Source: Halonatronomonas sp051745085 (GTDB taxonomy: Bacteria > Bacillota > Halanaerobiia > Halanaerobiales > Halarsenatibacteraceae). From it: 64,000 nucleotides of DNA. A program made the position numbers and the translations under genes. The stretch lies in contig JBNJDR010000002.1 of assembly GCA_051745085.1 (NCBI GenBank), positions 1-64,000 on the forward strand. The letters run 5' to 3'. Shown here one piece after another: positions 52,053-61,918 of the stretch. Every line of letters starts with the position of its first letter. The stretch's first letter is position 1. A model generated the notes under the pieces. It saw nothing but the letters and a program-made list of their open reading frames with translations, searched no databases and was not told the origin of the DNA.

Positions 52053-52946
52053 ATGAGATCTTCTCAAGAGGGTAAGGATTACTTAGTCAGGGCGATTACA
52101 CCAGATAGACAGATAAGGATTTTAGCTGCCAGGAGCACAAATTTAGTAGAACAAGCCCGTGAGATGCATGAACTTTCTCCTCTTGCTGCAGCTGCTTTGG
52201 GAAGAACATTAACAGGAGCTGTTTTGACTGCTTCTCTTTTAAAATCTGGACATCAAGTTTCTCTAACCATAGATGGTGATGGGCCTTTAGGCAGGATTAT
52301 AGCAGAAGCAAACTATAAAGGTGAGGTGAGAGGTTACGTGGCTCATCCCGAGGCTAACCTGCCTCTGAACCCTCAAGGTAAAATTGATGTGGCCGCCGGG
52401 ATAGGTAATGGTCTTTTAACCGTGCGCAAAATTTTAGGGAGTGGGAAACCTTATGAAGGCAGCGTAGAACTGATCAGTGGTGAAATCGGGGAAGATCTAA
52501 CCTATTATTTTACCCGCTCAGAGCAGATTCCTTCCTCTGTAGGCTTAGGGGTTCTGGTTAATCCCGATCTGGAAGTTCAAGCAGCGGGTGGTTTTATGGT
52601 TCAACTCATGCCCGCTGCAAGCGAGGAAGATATTGAGGTGTTGGAAAATAATATCGCTAAATTAGGTTCGCTTAGTCGGCTTATTGAAGATGGGAAAACG
52701 CCGGAAGATTTAATTGATCTGGTATTAGGGGATATTTATTACCGACAGCTTGAAGAAAAAGAAATTAATTTTACATGTAAATGCAGTAAAAACAGGGTGG
52801 CTGAACTTATTAGCGGGCTTTCTTCAGAAGATATCGAAGCTTCTTTAGAAGAGTATGGTCATTTAGAAATTCGCTGTCATTTTTGCAATCAAGTTTATCG
52901 GTTTGATGAAAGTGAAATAAATGATATAATAGACGAAAATGAGTAA
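52053..52946 (+). CDS. hslO: redox-regulated chaperone Hsp33
   Basis: A 297-residue Hsp33. The body includes AAALGRTLTGAVLTASLLK and the C-terminal zinc switch CKC (residues about 249-251) plus CHFC. Oxidation releases zinc and unfolds the linker, activating the holdase. Length and motifs are standard. It lies between an EamA transporter and transketolase; operon membership is likely from short gaps (6 and 23 nt). Confidence 0.96.
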   Translation: MRSSQEGKDYLVRAITPDRQIRILAARSTNLVEQAREMHELSPLAAAALGRTLTGAVLTASLLKSGHQVSLTIDGDGPLGRIIAEANYKGEVRGYVAHPEANLPLNPQGKIDVAAGIGNGLLTVRKILGSGKPYEGSVELISGEIGEDLTYYFTRSEQIPSSVGLGVLVNPDLEVQAAGGFMVQLMPAASEEDIEVLENNIAKLGSLSRLIEDGKTPEDLIDLVLGDIYYRQLEEKEINFTCKCSKNRVAELISGLSSEDIEASLEEYGHLEIRCHFCNQVYRFDESEINDIIDENE

Positions 52947-52969
52947 ATAATATTAGGAGGTTGATAAGA

Positions 52970-54943
52970 ATGTTGCAAAAATCAGCAAATATAGTTAAAG
53001 GCCTGGCCGTAGATGCAGTAGAAAAAGCTCAATCTGGTCATCCCGGCATGCCTGTAGGTTGTGCCGAAATAGGTACTCTTTTATATACAGAAATAATGAA
53101 TCACAATCCTGATAAACCAGACTGGCCTAATAGAGATAGATTCGTCCTGTCAGCAGGTCATGGTTCTATGCTGTTATATAGTCTTCTCCATTTGAGTGGG
53201 TATGATTTGAGCCTGGAGGATTTGAAAAATTTCAGGCAGGTAGGTTCACCTACTGCAGGCCATCCTGAATATGGCTATGCCCCAGGGATCGAGACTACCA
53301 CTGGCCCTTTAGGTCAGGGTATAACTAATGCTGTAGGTATGGCTTTAGCCGAAGAAATGTTAGCTGCTAAATATAATCGACCTGGATATGATATAGTAGA
53401 CCACTTTACTTATACGATCGCTGGAGACGGCTGTATGATGGAAGGTATTAGTAGTGAAGCCTCCTCTTTAGCCGGGCATTTAGGCTTAGGTAAACTTATA
53501 GCTTTTTATGATTCCAATCAAATATCCATTGAAGGCAGTACTGAGTTGGCTTTTACGGAGGATGTAGCAGCTCGATTTAGAGCTTATAACTGGCAGGTTA
53601 TTGATGAGGTTGATGGGCATGATTTTCAGGAGTTACAGGATGCTATCGCTGAGGCTAAAACTGATCTCGATAGGCCCACGTTGATAGTTGCAAATACGCA
53701 TATCGCTCATGAGGCTCCAACTAAACAGGATTCAGCCTCCGCTCATGGGGCTCCATTAGGAGAAGATGAGATAAAAGGATTAAAAGAAAAAATTGGTCTT
53801 CCTGTAGAAGAAAAATTTTACATTTCTGAAGAAGTGAAAGCCTTCTGGCAGAAAAAAATAGAGATGATCAAATCAGCTTATGAAGATTGGCAGGATATGT
53901 ATGAAAATTGGAGAGAAGAATATCCTGGGTTAGCTGATAAATGGGATCAAGCTCATTCTCTAGCTCTGCCCGTTGATCTAGAAGAAATTATGGATAGTTT
54001 TGAGTTTGATCAAGAAGAAGCGACCCGCAAATCCAGCGGTAAAGTATTAAAGAAATTATATGATGAAATTGATTATTTGGTTGGGGGTTCTGCGGATTTA
54101 GCTCCTTCTACTAAAACATATTTTGAAGAATATGGTGAAGTACAAAAAGATAATTTTAACGGCCAGAATTTGAGATTTGGAGTTAGAGAACATGCCATGG
54201 GGGCCATTGCCAGCGGCATATCACTACATGGCGGATTAAGACCATTTACTGCTACTTTTCTAATATTCTCGGATTATATGCGCCCCGCTATTAGATTAGC
54301 AGCTATGATGAAACAACCGGTAATTTACGTTTTCACCCATGATTCAATATATTTAGGAGAAGATGGGCCGACCCATCAGCCAGTTGAGCAGTTAGAATCA
54401 CTTAGACTTATCCCTAATCTGACCGTAATCAGACCTGCGGATGGAAGAGAGACTGCTTTAGCCTGGCAGCAGGCTTTAGAGAATACAGACGGTCCCACTG
54501 CTTTAGTCTTCACCCGTCAGGGGTTAGAACCTCTTGATACCGAGAAGAGAGAAGGCTTTAAAAATGGGGGATATGTTGTTAAAGATACCCGGGATCCTGA
54601 TGTAATATTGATGGCCAGTGGGAGTGAAGTATCTCTTATAGTAGATGTTGCCCGTCAATTGGAGAAGGAAGTTATAACTGCTCGGGTGATCTCTGTGCCG
54701 GAGCGAGATGGTTTTTCTAAATATCTTGCCCGAGATAGTTCGATATTAGAACCTGACACCGCCTTAAGGGTTGTGGCCGAAGCCGGGGTAGGTCAGGGCT
54801 GGTATGAATTTTTAGGCTCAGGTGATCTTCTTTTCACGGTAGAGAAGTTCGGAGAAAGTGGACCTGGAGAAGAAGTCGGCAAAGAATATGGATTTACTGT
54901 TAATAATTTAGTAAGTGAGATAAAAGCGAATTTGGATGATTAG
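52970..54943 (+). CDS. tkt: transketolase
   Basis: A 657-residue TPP enzyme that moves two-carbon units between sugar phosphates in the pentose phosphate pathway. Motifs: EKAQSGHPGMPVGCAE, LSAGHGSMLLYSLLH, the TPP motif around GDGCMMEGISSEASSLAG, HEAPTKQDSASAHGAPL and, in the pyrimidine domain, RFGVREHAMGAIASGI and THDSIYLGEDGPTHQPVEQ. ATG 52970 lies 9 nt after AGGAGG; a TTG at 52961 is adjacent to it. Confidence 0.96.
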   Translation: MLQKSANIVKGLAVDAVEKAQSGHPGMPVGCAEIGTLLYTEIMNHNPDKPDWPNRDRFVLSAGHGSMLLYSLLHLSGYDLSLEDLKNFRQVGSPTAGHPEYGYAPGIETTTGPLGQGITNAVGMALAEEMLAAKYNRPGYDIVDHFTYTIAGDGCMMEGISSEASSLAGHLGLGKLIAFYDSNQISIEGSTELAFTEDVAARFRAYNWQVIDEVDGHDFQELQDAIAEAKTDLDRPTLIVANTHIAHEAPTKQDSASAHGAPLGEDEIKGLKEKIGLPVEEKFYISEEVKAFWQKKIEMIKSAYEDWQDMYENWREEYPGLADKWDQAHSLALPVDLEEIMDSFEFDQEEATRKSSGKVLKKLYDEIDYLVGGSADLAPSTKTYFEEYGEVQKDNFNGQNLRFGVREHAMGAIASGISLHGGLRPFTATFLIFSDYMRPAIRLAAMMKQPVIYVFTHDSIYLGEDGPTHQPVEQLESLRLIPNLTVIRPADGRETALAWQQALENTDGPTALVFTRQGLEPLDTEKREGFKNGGYVVKDTRDPDVILMASGSEVSLIVDVARQLEKEVITARVISVPERDGFSKYLARDSSILEPDTALRVVAEAGVGQGWYEFLGSGDLLFTVEKFGESGPGEEVGKEYGFTVNNLVSEIKANLDD

Positions 54944-54966
54944 ATCAAGAAAGCAGGGGTGGTAGC

Positions 54967-56841
54967 ATGTCTTGTCAAAAGGTAGTAGTAAAGCTGGGGA
55001 TAATATTATTACTGCTGGTGATTTTATCTGGTCAAGTTGTTCTAGCTTCAGATGAAGAAGCTTTTCCTGGTCTGCAAAGTTTTCTTGCCGGTGTTTTTGA
55101 GCAGCAGACAGGATCCGATGATATTCCTGGAGCCGTAGTGAGTGTGGTTAACAGGGATAGCCTGCTTTATGCCGATGGTTTTGGTTATGCTGACAGAGAA
55201 GAAAATGAGCGGTTTCGACCAGACCATTTAATAAGAGCAGGATCGGCTGGTAAGTTATTTACCTGGTTGGCTGTCCTTCAGCAGGTCGAAGCCGGCAGGT
55301 TGGATTTAGAGGAAGATATTAATAATTATCTCCCATCTGATCTTCAGTTTGACTATAATGAAGAAAGTCCGATTCAGTTAAAAGATTTAATGACTCATAC
55401 TTCGGGATTTGAAGATAGGCAGATAGGAATATTGGTAAGAGATGCTGAAAATTTGGTGGATTTAGCGGACTACCTTCAGGCAAACAGGCCTGAAATAGTT
55501 TATGAGCCGGGAACCACCCCTGCTTATTCAAATTATGGTACTACCCTGGCTGCTTATCTGGTCGAACTGGTATCAGGTGAGGATTATCACTCTTACCTTG
55601 AAAAAAATATTTTCACTCCGCTGCGGATGCGTTCCTCTACTTCAAGACAGGAGCTTGGTTCTGAGATGAGAGGGGAATTAAGCGTAGGCTATAATAAAGA
55701 AGGAAACTTTCTTCAACCGCAGGAACCCGAAGTTTTTCAAGAATATCCGGCTGGCGGGCATACTGTATCAGCAAATGATATGGCGAACTTAATGCAAGCT
55801 CTCTTGAACGGAGGAGAACTACTTGGGTGGAGAATTTTAGGGGAAGAATATGTAGATTTATTATTTGAAAATGCCTTTAGTTATAGTGACGATGTTTCCG
55901 GGTGGAGTTATGGTCTTATGGAATATCGATTGACCGAAGAAAAGATTTACTGGCATGGGGGTGACACCCGGCAATTTCATACTGCCATCTTTTTCCTGCC
56001 GGAAAAAGATCTAGCATTTTTTGCCGCTTATAATGGCCCAGGCGGAACTTTTGAACGATTTAATCTGCTTGAAGCATTAGATAGGCAATACTTTGGCGGT
56101 TCTCCTACCTGGGTAAGTCAGTCTCAAGATGCTGAGGTTGAATTGGAGCAATATGGCGGAGAATATTTAGCCAGCCGCCGGAATCATTCCTCGCCAGAAA
56201 AATTATTTGCTCGATTGTCTTCCGTAAATATTATACCAAATGCGGAATATCTAGAGGTCGAAAGCTATAAAACTGAAAAGTATTATCCTCAGGATGAAGA
56301 TAATTTTGTTCGCCAGGACGGAAGAGAAAGCCTGAAGTTTATCCGGGATGAAGCAGGAGAAATAGAGGAGTTCGTGTTCACTAATAATCCTACTGCTGTA
56401 TTTGAAAAGTTATTCTGGATGGAATCCAGTAGATTTCACCTGCTCTTGGTTATATTTTCTCTAATAGTTTTTGTAGTTACCCCTCTTGCAAATATAATTA
56501 GTTTCTTTAAAAAGTCTAATCTTAAAGGTTTTGCCAGTCACGGCAAAATTCCTGCCGGGCCGGGTATCATTTTGTCTTTATTGGGAATTGGTTATGTAAT
56601 ATATCAAGTTAGGACTTTATTTTACCTAAGCGAAAATCCATATGCCTGGTCGGATTTAACTGGGTTATTAAGTTTGGTTCCAATATTAATGATAATTTTA
56701 TTGGTTTGGATGGTTTATCAGTTGATTAAATATGGGCCATTAGCAAAAAGCTTTCTGAGTCAGATTATTGTTCTGGTGGCTGGTTCTGTTTTCTTATTCG
56801 TGCTTTATTATTATAACTTCATTGGGTTTATGGTATTTTAG
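54967..56841 (+). CDS. membrane-attached serine hydrolase (beta-lactamase/S12 family)
   Basis: A 624-residue protein with a signal peptide (about residues 1-27), an extracytoplasmic class C beta-lactamase-like domain and C-terminal membrane helices (about four, from residue 485 on). The S12 motifs are present: SAGK (SxxK), YSNYG (YxN) and HGGDTRQ (HxG). Such proteins include D-aminopeptidases, esterases and peptidoglycan-editing enzymes. Nothing indicates antibiotic resistance. The FtsA-like gene follows after 32 nt, so a cell-envelope role is a reasonable guess. Confidence 0.86.
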   Translation: MSCQKVVVKLGIILLLLVILSGQVVLASDEEAFPGLQSFLAGVFEQQTGSDDIPGAVVSVVNRDSLLYADGFGYADREENERFRPDHLIRAGSAGKLFTWLAVLQQVEAGRLDLEEDINNYLPSDLQFDYNEESPIQLKDLMTHTSGFEDRQIGILVRDAENLVDLADYLQANRPEIVYEPGTTPAYSNYGTTLAAYLVELVSGEDYHSYLEKNIFTPLRMRSSTSRQELGSEMRGELSVGYNKEGNFLQPQEPEVFQEYPAGGHTVSANDMANLMQALLNGGELLGWRILGEEYVDLLFENAFSYSDDVSGWSYGLMEYRLTEEKIYWHGGDTRQFHTAIFFLPEKDLAFFAAYNGPGGTFERFNLLEALDRQYFGGSPTWVSQSQDAEVELEQYGGEYLASRRNHSSPEKLFARLSSVNIIPNAEYLEVESYKTEKYYPQDEDNFVRQDGRESLKFIRDEAGEIEEFVFTNNPTAVFEKLFWMESSRFHLLLVIFSLIVFVVTPLANIISFFKKSNLKGFASHGKIPAGPGIILSLLGIGYVIYQVRTLFYLSENPYAWSDLTGLLSLVPILMIILLVWMVYQLIKYGPLAKSFLSQIIVLVAGSVFLFVLYYYNFIGFMVF

Positions 56842-56873
56842 TTCAATTTATAACTGGACTGGAGGAGATTAAC

Positions 56874-59015
56874 TTGTCTGAGCAGGAGGAGTATATTTTT
56901 GCCCTTGATATCGGGACGCGTTCTTTGATAGGGGTAGTATTAGTTAAAGAAGGAGAAACTTATGAAGTTTTAACTTCTAAGGTTCTTTATCATTCAAGTA
57001 GAGCAATGTTAGACGGGCAGATACATAATGTTGGTCAGGTAGCAGATCGCTGCCGCCAGCTTATCTCTCAAATTGAGGCGGAGTCAGGGCTCAAGATCAA
57101 GAAAGTTGCTGTTGCAGCTGCTGGGAGGGCTTTAGAAACATTAGAGATTACTGAAACGATAGATTTTGGGAGAAAAAAACAAATTAGCCAGGATAACGTA
57201 AATGCTCTGGAATTTGCTGCTATTCAGAACGCGAGAGAGCTTCTTCTGGCCGAAAGTGAACGGGAAAACACTGACTATCATTTTGTAGGTTATTCTGTTC
57301 GGGAATATCGGCTCGATGGTATGTTTTTAACTGATCTATATCAACAAAGAGGGAGTAAAGCCGAAGCTGACTTGATCGTTACATTCCTGCCCCAAATTGT
57401 TGTTGATTCGCTCTTGGCGGTTATTAGTGAGCTAGATTTAGAAATTTCTGGGTTAACATTGGAGCCGATTGCGGCTGCCCGGGTTGTTATCCCCAGAGAT
57501 ATGTATAATTTTAATTTAGCCTTAGTTGATATTGGTGCGGGTACAGCAGATATTGCTGTAACCAGGGCTGGAGCGATGATTGGGTATGGAATGGTTCCCG
57601 TAGCCGGAGATGAAGTTACAGAAAAAATTTCCGAGAACTATTTGATCGATTATCATGCTGCCGAAGAGGTTAAGTGTAAATTAGGACAAAATGAGTCTTT
57701 TACAGTAAAAAATGCATTAGGGATGGCTACAGAGATAAAATCCGAAGAAGTTTATGATATCATTGCTGGGCAGGTGGAATCGTTAGCAGGAATGATAGCA
57801 GAAGAGATATTAAAAATTAACCAACAAGCTCCGAGGGCGGTGATATGCATCGGAGGTGGAAGCCTTACCCCAGGCTTAACCGAAAAACTGGCGGAATTTT
57901 TAAATATAGAAAAGGCCAGGGTTGGGGTTAGAGATGCTGAAGACTTAAGAAACATAAAAGGTAGGATCTCTGATATTTCCAGCACGCAAACTTTAACCCC
58001 GATTGGAATAGGGATAGTAGCTGATCAGAACAGAGAAAAAACTATCTTCACTAAGGTGACGCTGAACAAGGAGGAAATTCGAATTTTTTCTCTTCAGCAG
58101 CCTTTGCTAAGAGATGCTTTAATCGCGGCTGATGTTGATCCGAAGACCCTGCATGGCCGCCCAGGCAGAGGAATAACTTGTACAATCAATGGAGAGATAA
58201 CAACTATTCCAGGAAGTTTTGGTTCTCCAGGAAAAGTTAAACTCAACGGAGAAGCAGTGGAGATAGATGATAAAGTTAAAAATGGTGATATTATCAAATT
58301 TCAACCAGGACAGGCAGGCAGCGATGCGAGAGCCAGGATTAAAGATGTTGTGAACGCAGACCAATTAAAAGAGATAGAGATAGAAGTTAACGGAAAAGCT
58401 TTCGTGATTACTTCTGAGCTGAAGGCAGACGGGAAATCTGTCAACCTAGATACTCGCATAACCGATGGAATGGATATTGAGTTTAACCTCAATCCTACTA
58501 TTGGTGAAACTGGGCAGAAATTTTTGGGATTAGACTATACTCCAGAAAATGATTTTATCGAAGTAATCGTTTCTGGAGAGAAAAAATATCTCCCTCAGTC
58601 CGAATGGCTGGTGACTGATGGCAATATTCCCCTGGACATTGAAAAAGATATAAAACCCGGGGATAAATTGGTTATTAAGCGGACAGAACCTGTTCAAACC
58701 ATAAAGGATTTTATAATCAAGGATAAACCTCAAGAGAAAATTGAAATTGCTTTGAATGGAAGTAATCTGGAACTGCCAGCTGTAGTAAAAACAGTGGTAG
58801 TTAATGGAGAAGAGGTCGCTGAAGATTATAAGATTGCTGCAGGAGATCAGATCGACTTTATTAATGAAAAGGTCACGATAAATGAAGCTTTGCAGTTGAT
58901 CGATTATCAACTTTCTGACTCTATGAAAAACCAGGCGGTTGTGAAAATAAACGGACAAGAAACTGATTTCACAGGAGAGCTGGGTTCCGGTGACAAACTA
59001 AAAATAATGTTTTAG
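56874..59015 (+). CDS. FtsA-like actin-fold ATPase with repetitive C-terminal extension
   Basis: A 713-residue protein. The first ~385 residues are an FtsA/PilM-type actin-fold ATPase (phosphate-1 FALDIGTRSLIGVVLV, phosphate-2 ALVDIGAGTADIAVT, adenosine region VICIGGGSLTPGL). Classical FtsA has about 420 residues. Here ~320 extra residues contain at least four units ending in a xNGxxx...I/V..GD.I.F pattern (for example VKLNGEAVEIDDKVKNGD and VKINGQETDFTGELGSGD), likely beta-rich modules. No FtsZ neighbour is present and no amphipathic FtsA tail is evident. A role in envelope or division machinery is inferred only from the ATPase part. TTG start with GGAGGAG. Confidence 0.75.
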   Translation: MSEQEEYIFALDIGTRSLIGVVLVKEGETYEVLTSKVLYHSSRAMLDGQIHNVGQVADRCRQLISQIEAESGLKIKKVAVAAAGRALETLEITETIDFGRKKQISQDNVNALEFAAIQNARELLLAESERENTDYHFVGYSVREYRLDGMFLTDLYQQRGSKAEADLIVTFLPQIVVDSLLAVISELDLEISGLTLEPIAAARVVIPRDMYNFNLALVDIGAGTADIAVTRAGAMIGYGMVPVAGDEVTEKISENYLIDYHAAEEVKCKLGQNESFTVKNALGMATEIKSEEVYDIIAGQVESLAGMIAEEILKINQQAPRAVICIGGGSLTPGLTEKLAEFLNIEKARVGVRDAEDLRNIKGRISDISSTQTLTPIGIGIVADQNREKTIFTKVTLNKEEIRIFSLQQPLLRDALIAADVDPKTLHGRPGRGITCTINGEITTIPGSFGSPGKVKLNGEAVEIDDKVKNGDIIKFQPGQAGSDARARIKDVVNADQLKEIEIEVNGKAFVITSELKADGKSVNLDTRITDGMDIEFNLNPTIGETGQKFLGLDYTPENDFIEVIVSGEKKYLPQSEWLVTDGNIPLDIEKDIKPGDKLVIKRTEPVQTIKDFIIKDKPQEKIEIALNGSNLELPAVVKTVVVNGEEVAEDYKIAAGDQIDFINEKVTINEALQLIDYQLSDSMKNQAVVKINGQETDFTGELGSGDKLKIMF

Positions 59016-59025
59016 GAGGGCTAGT

Positions 59026-59394
59026 ATGGCCGATTTTTGTAGTTTAATAAATTTCTACGGGGTTGATGATTTAGATGAAACAGCAAATTTTTATCAAAGA
59101 ACACTGGGGCTGGAGTTAGATAAAGATCAGGGTAAATGTTTGATTTTTAAGGTTCCAGGAGGAGGCCGTTTAGGTTTTTGCAGCCATTTAAAAGTTATAG
59201 CAGAACCTAAAAATCCTATAATAACTTTTGTGGTTGAAGAGAAAAATAAGGTGGATGATTGGTTTCTTAAGATAAAGGGCGAGAGTTACCCTGTAGAGAG
59301 CCCCCCTACTTTAAGTGAAGAATTTGGGATTTATCATTTTTTCTTTACCGATCCGGCTGGTTATAGTTTGGAAATACAGGCTTTTTTAGATTGA
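59026..59394 (+). CDS. VOC/glyoxalase-like protein
   Basis: A 122-residue vicinal oxygen chelate fold protein (FYGVDDLDETANFYQRTLGL at the start, DPAGYSLEIQAF at the end). VOC members include glyoxalase I, fosfomycin-resistance enzymes and dioxygenases; no diagnostic active-site set lets me choose. It starts 10 nt after the FtsA-like gene, and its stop abuts the stop of the opposite-strand gene with no spacer. Confidence 0.8.
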   Translation: MADFCSLINFYGVDDLDETANFYQRTLGLELDKDQGKCLIFKVPGGGRLGFCSHLKVIAEPKNPIITFVVEEKNKVDDWFLKIKGESYPVESPPTLSEEFGIYHFFFTDPAGYSLEIQAFLD

Positions 59395-59820
59395 TTATAT
59401 TTTTAAGGCAAAATAACCTACAATGATTCCCAGTAATATTCCAGCGAGTATTTCAAATGGTGTATGGCCGACCAGTTCCTTCAATTCATTTTTAATGTAT
59501 TCTCGATCTTCTTCCAGGCGGCTGAGATCAAGATCCTGGATGAGTCTATTGATTACATTAGCCTGTTCACCTACAGCTCTTCTTACTCCTCCAGCATCGT
59601 AAACAATTATGAGGGAGAAGACCATAACTATGGCGAAAAGATCTGAATTAAGGCCGTGTTGGTGTCCAATCATTGTAGCCAGAGAAGAAACAAAAGCAGC
59701 GTGAGAACTTGGCATACCACCTGAACCGATAATCCTGGTAAACTTAGGTGGGAAAACAGTAAATATTTTAATAGCTTGAGCTATAAAGAGAGCTAATAAT
59801 GAAGCTGGTAATGGTTCCAT
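59395..59820 (-). CDS. DUF212 / divergent PAP2 family membrane protein
   Basis: A 141-residue protein of the YuiD-like DUF212 family, related to PAP2 phosphatases. It has about four hydrophobic helices and the conserved SGGMPSSHAAFVSSLA and VYDAGGVRRAVGEQA. The helix-linked SSH and DxxGVR motifs resemble the phosphatase signature, but activity has not been established for the family. A single gene, divergent from folC. Confidence 0.85.
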   Translation of the reverse strand: MEPLPASLLALFIAQAIKIFTVFPPKFTRIIGSGGMPSSHAAFVSSLATMIGHQHGLNSDLFAIVMVFSLIIVYDAGGVRRAVGEQANVINRLIQDLDLSRLEEDREYIKNELKELVGHTPFEILAGILLGIIVGYFALKI

Positions 59821-59858
59821 AATATATTCACTCCAATGTTTTTGAGAAATATTAATGA

Positions 59859-59887
59859 TTGATAGTATTTATATTTTATAATATAAT
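59859..59887 (+). promoter_or_regulatory. folC promoter
   Basis: TTGATA (59859-59864), 17-nt spacer, TATAAT (59882-59887). Confidence 0.7.
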
Positions 59888-59948
59888 TACGGAAGCTGGC
59901 AAGTAAAAAGTAAAATTAATTAATTTTTACAGGAAATTAGGTGAAAAA

Positions 59949-61256
59949 ATGAGTTGGGCAGTCAATTTTTTAAATTCGCTTCCAATGTTTAGAACGGAAG
60001 CCGGATTTAAACCTGGTCTTGACCGGGTTGATAAATTATTAAAGCTTTTAGAGTGTGACTTATCTGGCCTTAATTTCATCCATGTGGCTGGAAGTAATGG
60101 TAAGGGTTCAACCATTGCCCTCCTGGAATCAATTTATGAAAAAGCGGGATATGTTACAGGCCGGTATACTTCACCTCACATCAGAAGTTTTTACGAGCGG
60201 ATTAGAGTTGGAGGAAATGAAATACTTGAAGAAGATTTGACTGAGATCGTGACCAAAATAAAGGCTTTCTACCAGGATGATTCTCTCTGGCAGGAAGTAG
60301 AAAAGCCTACATTTTTTGAGGTTGTTACTGCGGCAGCTTTAAAATACTTTCAGATAAAATCACCGGATATGGTCTTGATAGAGACCGGTTTAGGCGGACG
60401 TTTGGATGCTACTAATATTATTCCACCTCCACTGGCAGCAGTAATTACTACCATAGATTTAGAGCATACCCAGTATTTAGGTGATACTTTGGCAGAAATA
60501 GCCAGGGAAAAAGCTGGTATCATCAAACCAGGATCAAAGGTTATTACAGGGGAAACTAAACCGGAACCTCTTGGGGTAATCGAGGGTGTCTGCTCTGAAT
60601 ACAATCTGGAACTCATAAAAAGTAGCGAGTATTTAGAAATAATCAAGGGCGAATGTAATTTAGAAGGGCAGTCATTTCAAGTAAAGTTAAATAATGAGAT
60701 CCATAATTTCTTTACCCCCTTAAAGGGAAGTTATCAGCTGCAAAACATTAGTACAGCTTTAACTACTATAACCGAACTACAAATGAATTATCCAGTTTCA
60801 AGTTCAGATATAGCAGAAGGCTTAGCCGGGGTAGATTGGCCTGGAAGGTTGGAAGTAGTGCAGACTGCTCCCCCTATTATTTTAGATGGTTCTCATACCC
60901 CTGCGGGTATGGAAAGTCTGGCAAGTTTTTTACAAGATAACTTTGATATGGATCATAAGATCAAAGTAATATTGGCCGTTCTGGATGACAAAGATATTAA
61001 AACTATGCTGGCTAATTTGCACTATCGGTCTGATATGGAAATTATTTTTACTTCTAATCGGTCCCCCCGGGCATTACAAAGCCTTGCTTTACCAGAAGAA
61101 TTAAAAAATTCTATGCAAATAAGTTCTCAATCTTTAGTAGAAACAGTTTTTACTGAATTAGAATCCCAAAAAGAAAAAGAAGTGATAATTATAACGGGCT
61201 CATTGACGACTATCCTTGAAGTTAGAGAAAAATTATATGGATATATTGAAGTATAA
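59949..61256 (+). CDS. folC: folylpolyglutamate synthase / dihydrofolate synthase
   Basis: A 435-residue Mur-ligase-type enzyme that adds glutamate to folates (and may make dihydrofolate). The P-loop is HVAGSNGKGSTIALLES; further motifs are SPHIRSFYERIRVGG, LIETGLGGRLDATNI, GREKAG-like AREKAGIIKPG and VDWPGRLEVVQ. It is followed by a SPOR-domain gene, a pairing also seen with folC-dedD in Escherichia coli. Confidence 0.95.
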   Translation: MSWAVNFLNSLPMFRTEAGFKPGLDRVDKLLKLLECDLSGLNFIHVAGSNGKGSTIALLESIYEKAGYVTGRYTSPHIRSFYERIRVGGNEILEEDLTEIVTKIKAFYQDDSLWQEVEKPTFFEVVTAAALKYFQIKSPDMVLIETGLGGRLDATNIIPPPLAAVITTIDLEHTQYLGDTLAEIAREKAGIIKPGSKVITGETKPEPLGVIEGVCSEYNLELIKSSEYLEIIKGECNLEGQSFQVKLNNEIHNFFTPLKGSYQLQNISTALTTITELQMNYPVSSSDIAEGLAGVDWPGRLEVVQTAPPIILDGSHTPAGMESLASFLQDNFDMDHKIKVILAVLDDKDIKTMLANLHYRSDMEIIFTSNRSPRALQSLALPEELKNSMQISSQSLVETVFTELESQKEKEVIIITGSLTTILEVREKLYGYIEV

Positions 61257-61290
61257 GGTATAAATTTCAATTAAGCAGGAGGTGAGGGAA

Positions 61291-61818
61291 TTGGGTAAAA
61301 GAACGGATAGGAATAAGAATAGTGGCGGTAATTTTCGCTTTATTATTTTGCTTATATTCTTTTCTATGCTGGCAATATTCATCGGTTTCCAGATAGGCAA
61401 TAGTTTTTTTGCTTCTCGAATGGATACCGAACAGGAAGAAATGGAAATATATGAGTCTGCTTCCGATGTAGAAGAAGTGCCAGATGAAGAGCCTGTTGTA
61501 GAAGATGAATTGGTGGAGACCGACCCTTCTGAAGATAATTCTAGCCAAGACAGTAATCAAACACAAGATGATGAAGTAGAAATAGAAGATGCTGAATCAG
61601 AATCAAGTAAATTTTTAATTCAAGTAGGAGCCTTTGGCCAGGAAGCTAATGCCCAACAGCTTCAAAATGACTTAGAATCAAGGGGATATAATGTTATTAT
61701 TCATGGGGGCGACCCTTACCGAGTACGGGTTGAAGGAGGAAATTCTCGAGATGAAGCAGAAAAAAAGGCTTCGGAATTACAAGGACTTGGCCTGGAAACG
61801 TTGATTTTGTCTGAATAA
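61291..61818 (+). CDS. SPOR-domain membrane protein
   Basis: A 175-residue protein: a basic N-terminus, one membrane helix (FIILLIFFSMLAIFIGFQIG), a long acidic linker rich in Glu/Asp, and a C-terminal SPOR domain (FLIQVGAFGQEANAQQLQND onward). SPOR domains bind denuded peptidoglycan at division septa. TTG 61291, with AGGAGG 8 nt upstream, was preferred to an overlapping GTG. Confidence 0.88.
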   Translation: MGKRTDRNKNSGGNFRFIILLIFFSMLAIFIGFQIGNSFFASRMDTEQEEMEIYESASDVEEVPDEEPVVEDELVETDPSEDNSSQDSNQTQDDEVEIEDAESESSKFLIQVGAFGQEANAQQLQNDLESRGYNVIIHGGDPYRVRVEGGNSRDEAEKKASELQGLGLETLILSE

Positions 61819-61856
61819 GGCAGCCTATATTATATATATGTTAGATTTGTAACGAC

Positions 61857-61885
61857 TTGCTATTATATATTCGATAGTTTATAAT
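61857..61885 (+). promoter_or_regulatory. rnf operon promoter
   Basis: TTGCTA (61857-61862), 17-nt spacer, TATAAT (61880-61885), upstream of rnfC. Confidence 0.65.
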
Positions 61886-61918
61886 AATATGTGGAAAAAA
61901 TATTTAGAGGTGATCTAA

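Noticed and set aside
54967..56841. Antibiotic-resistance beta-lactamase
   Set aside because: S12 motifs are shared by many peptidases and esterases, and the membrane-helix tail is unlike secreted class C enzymes.
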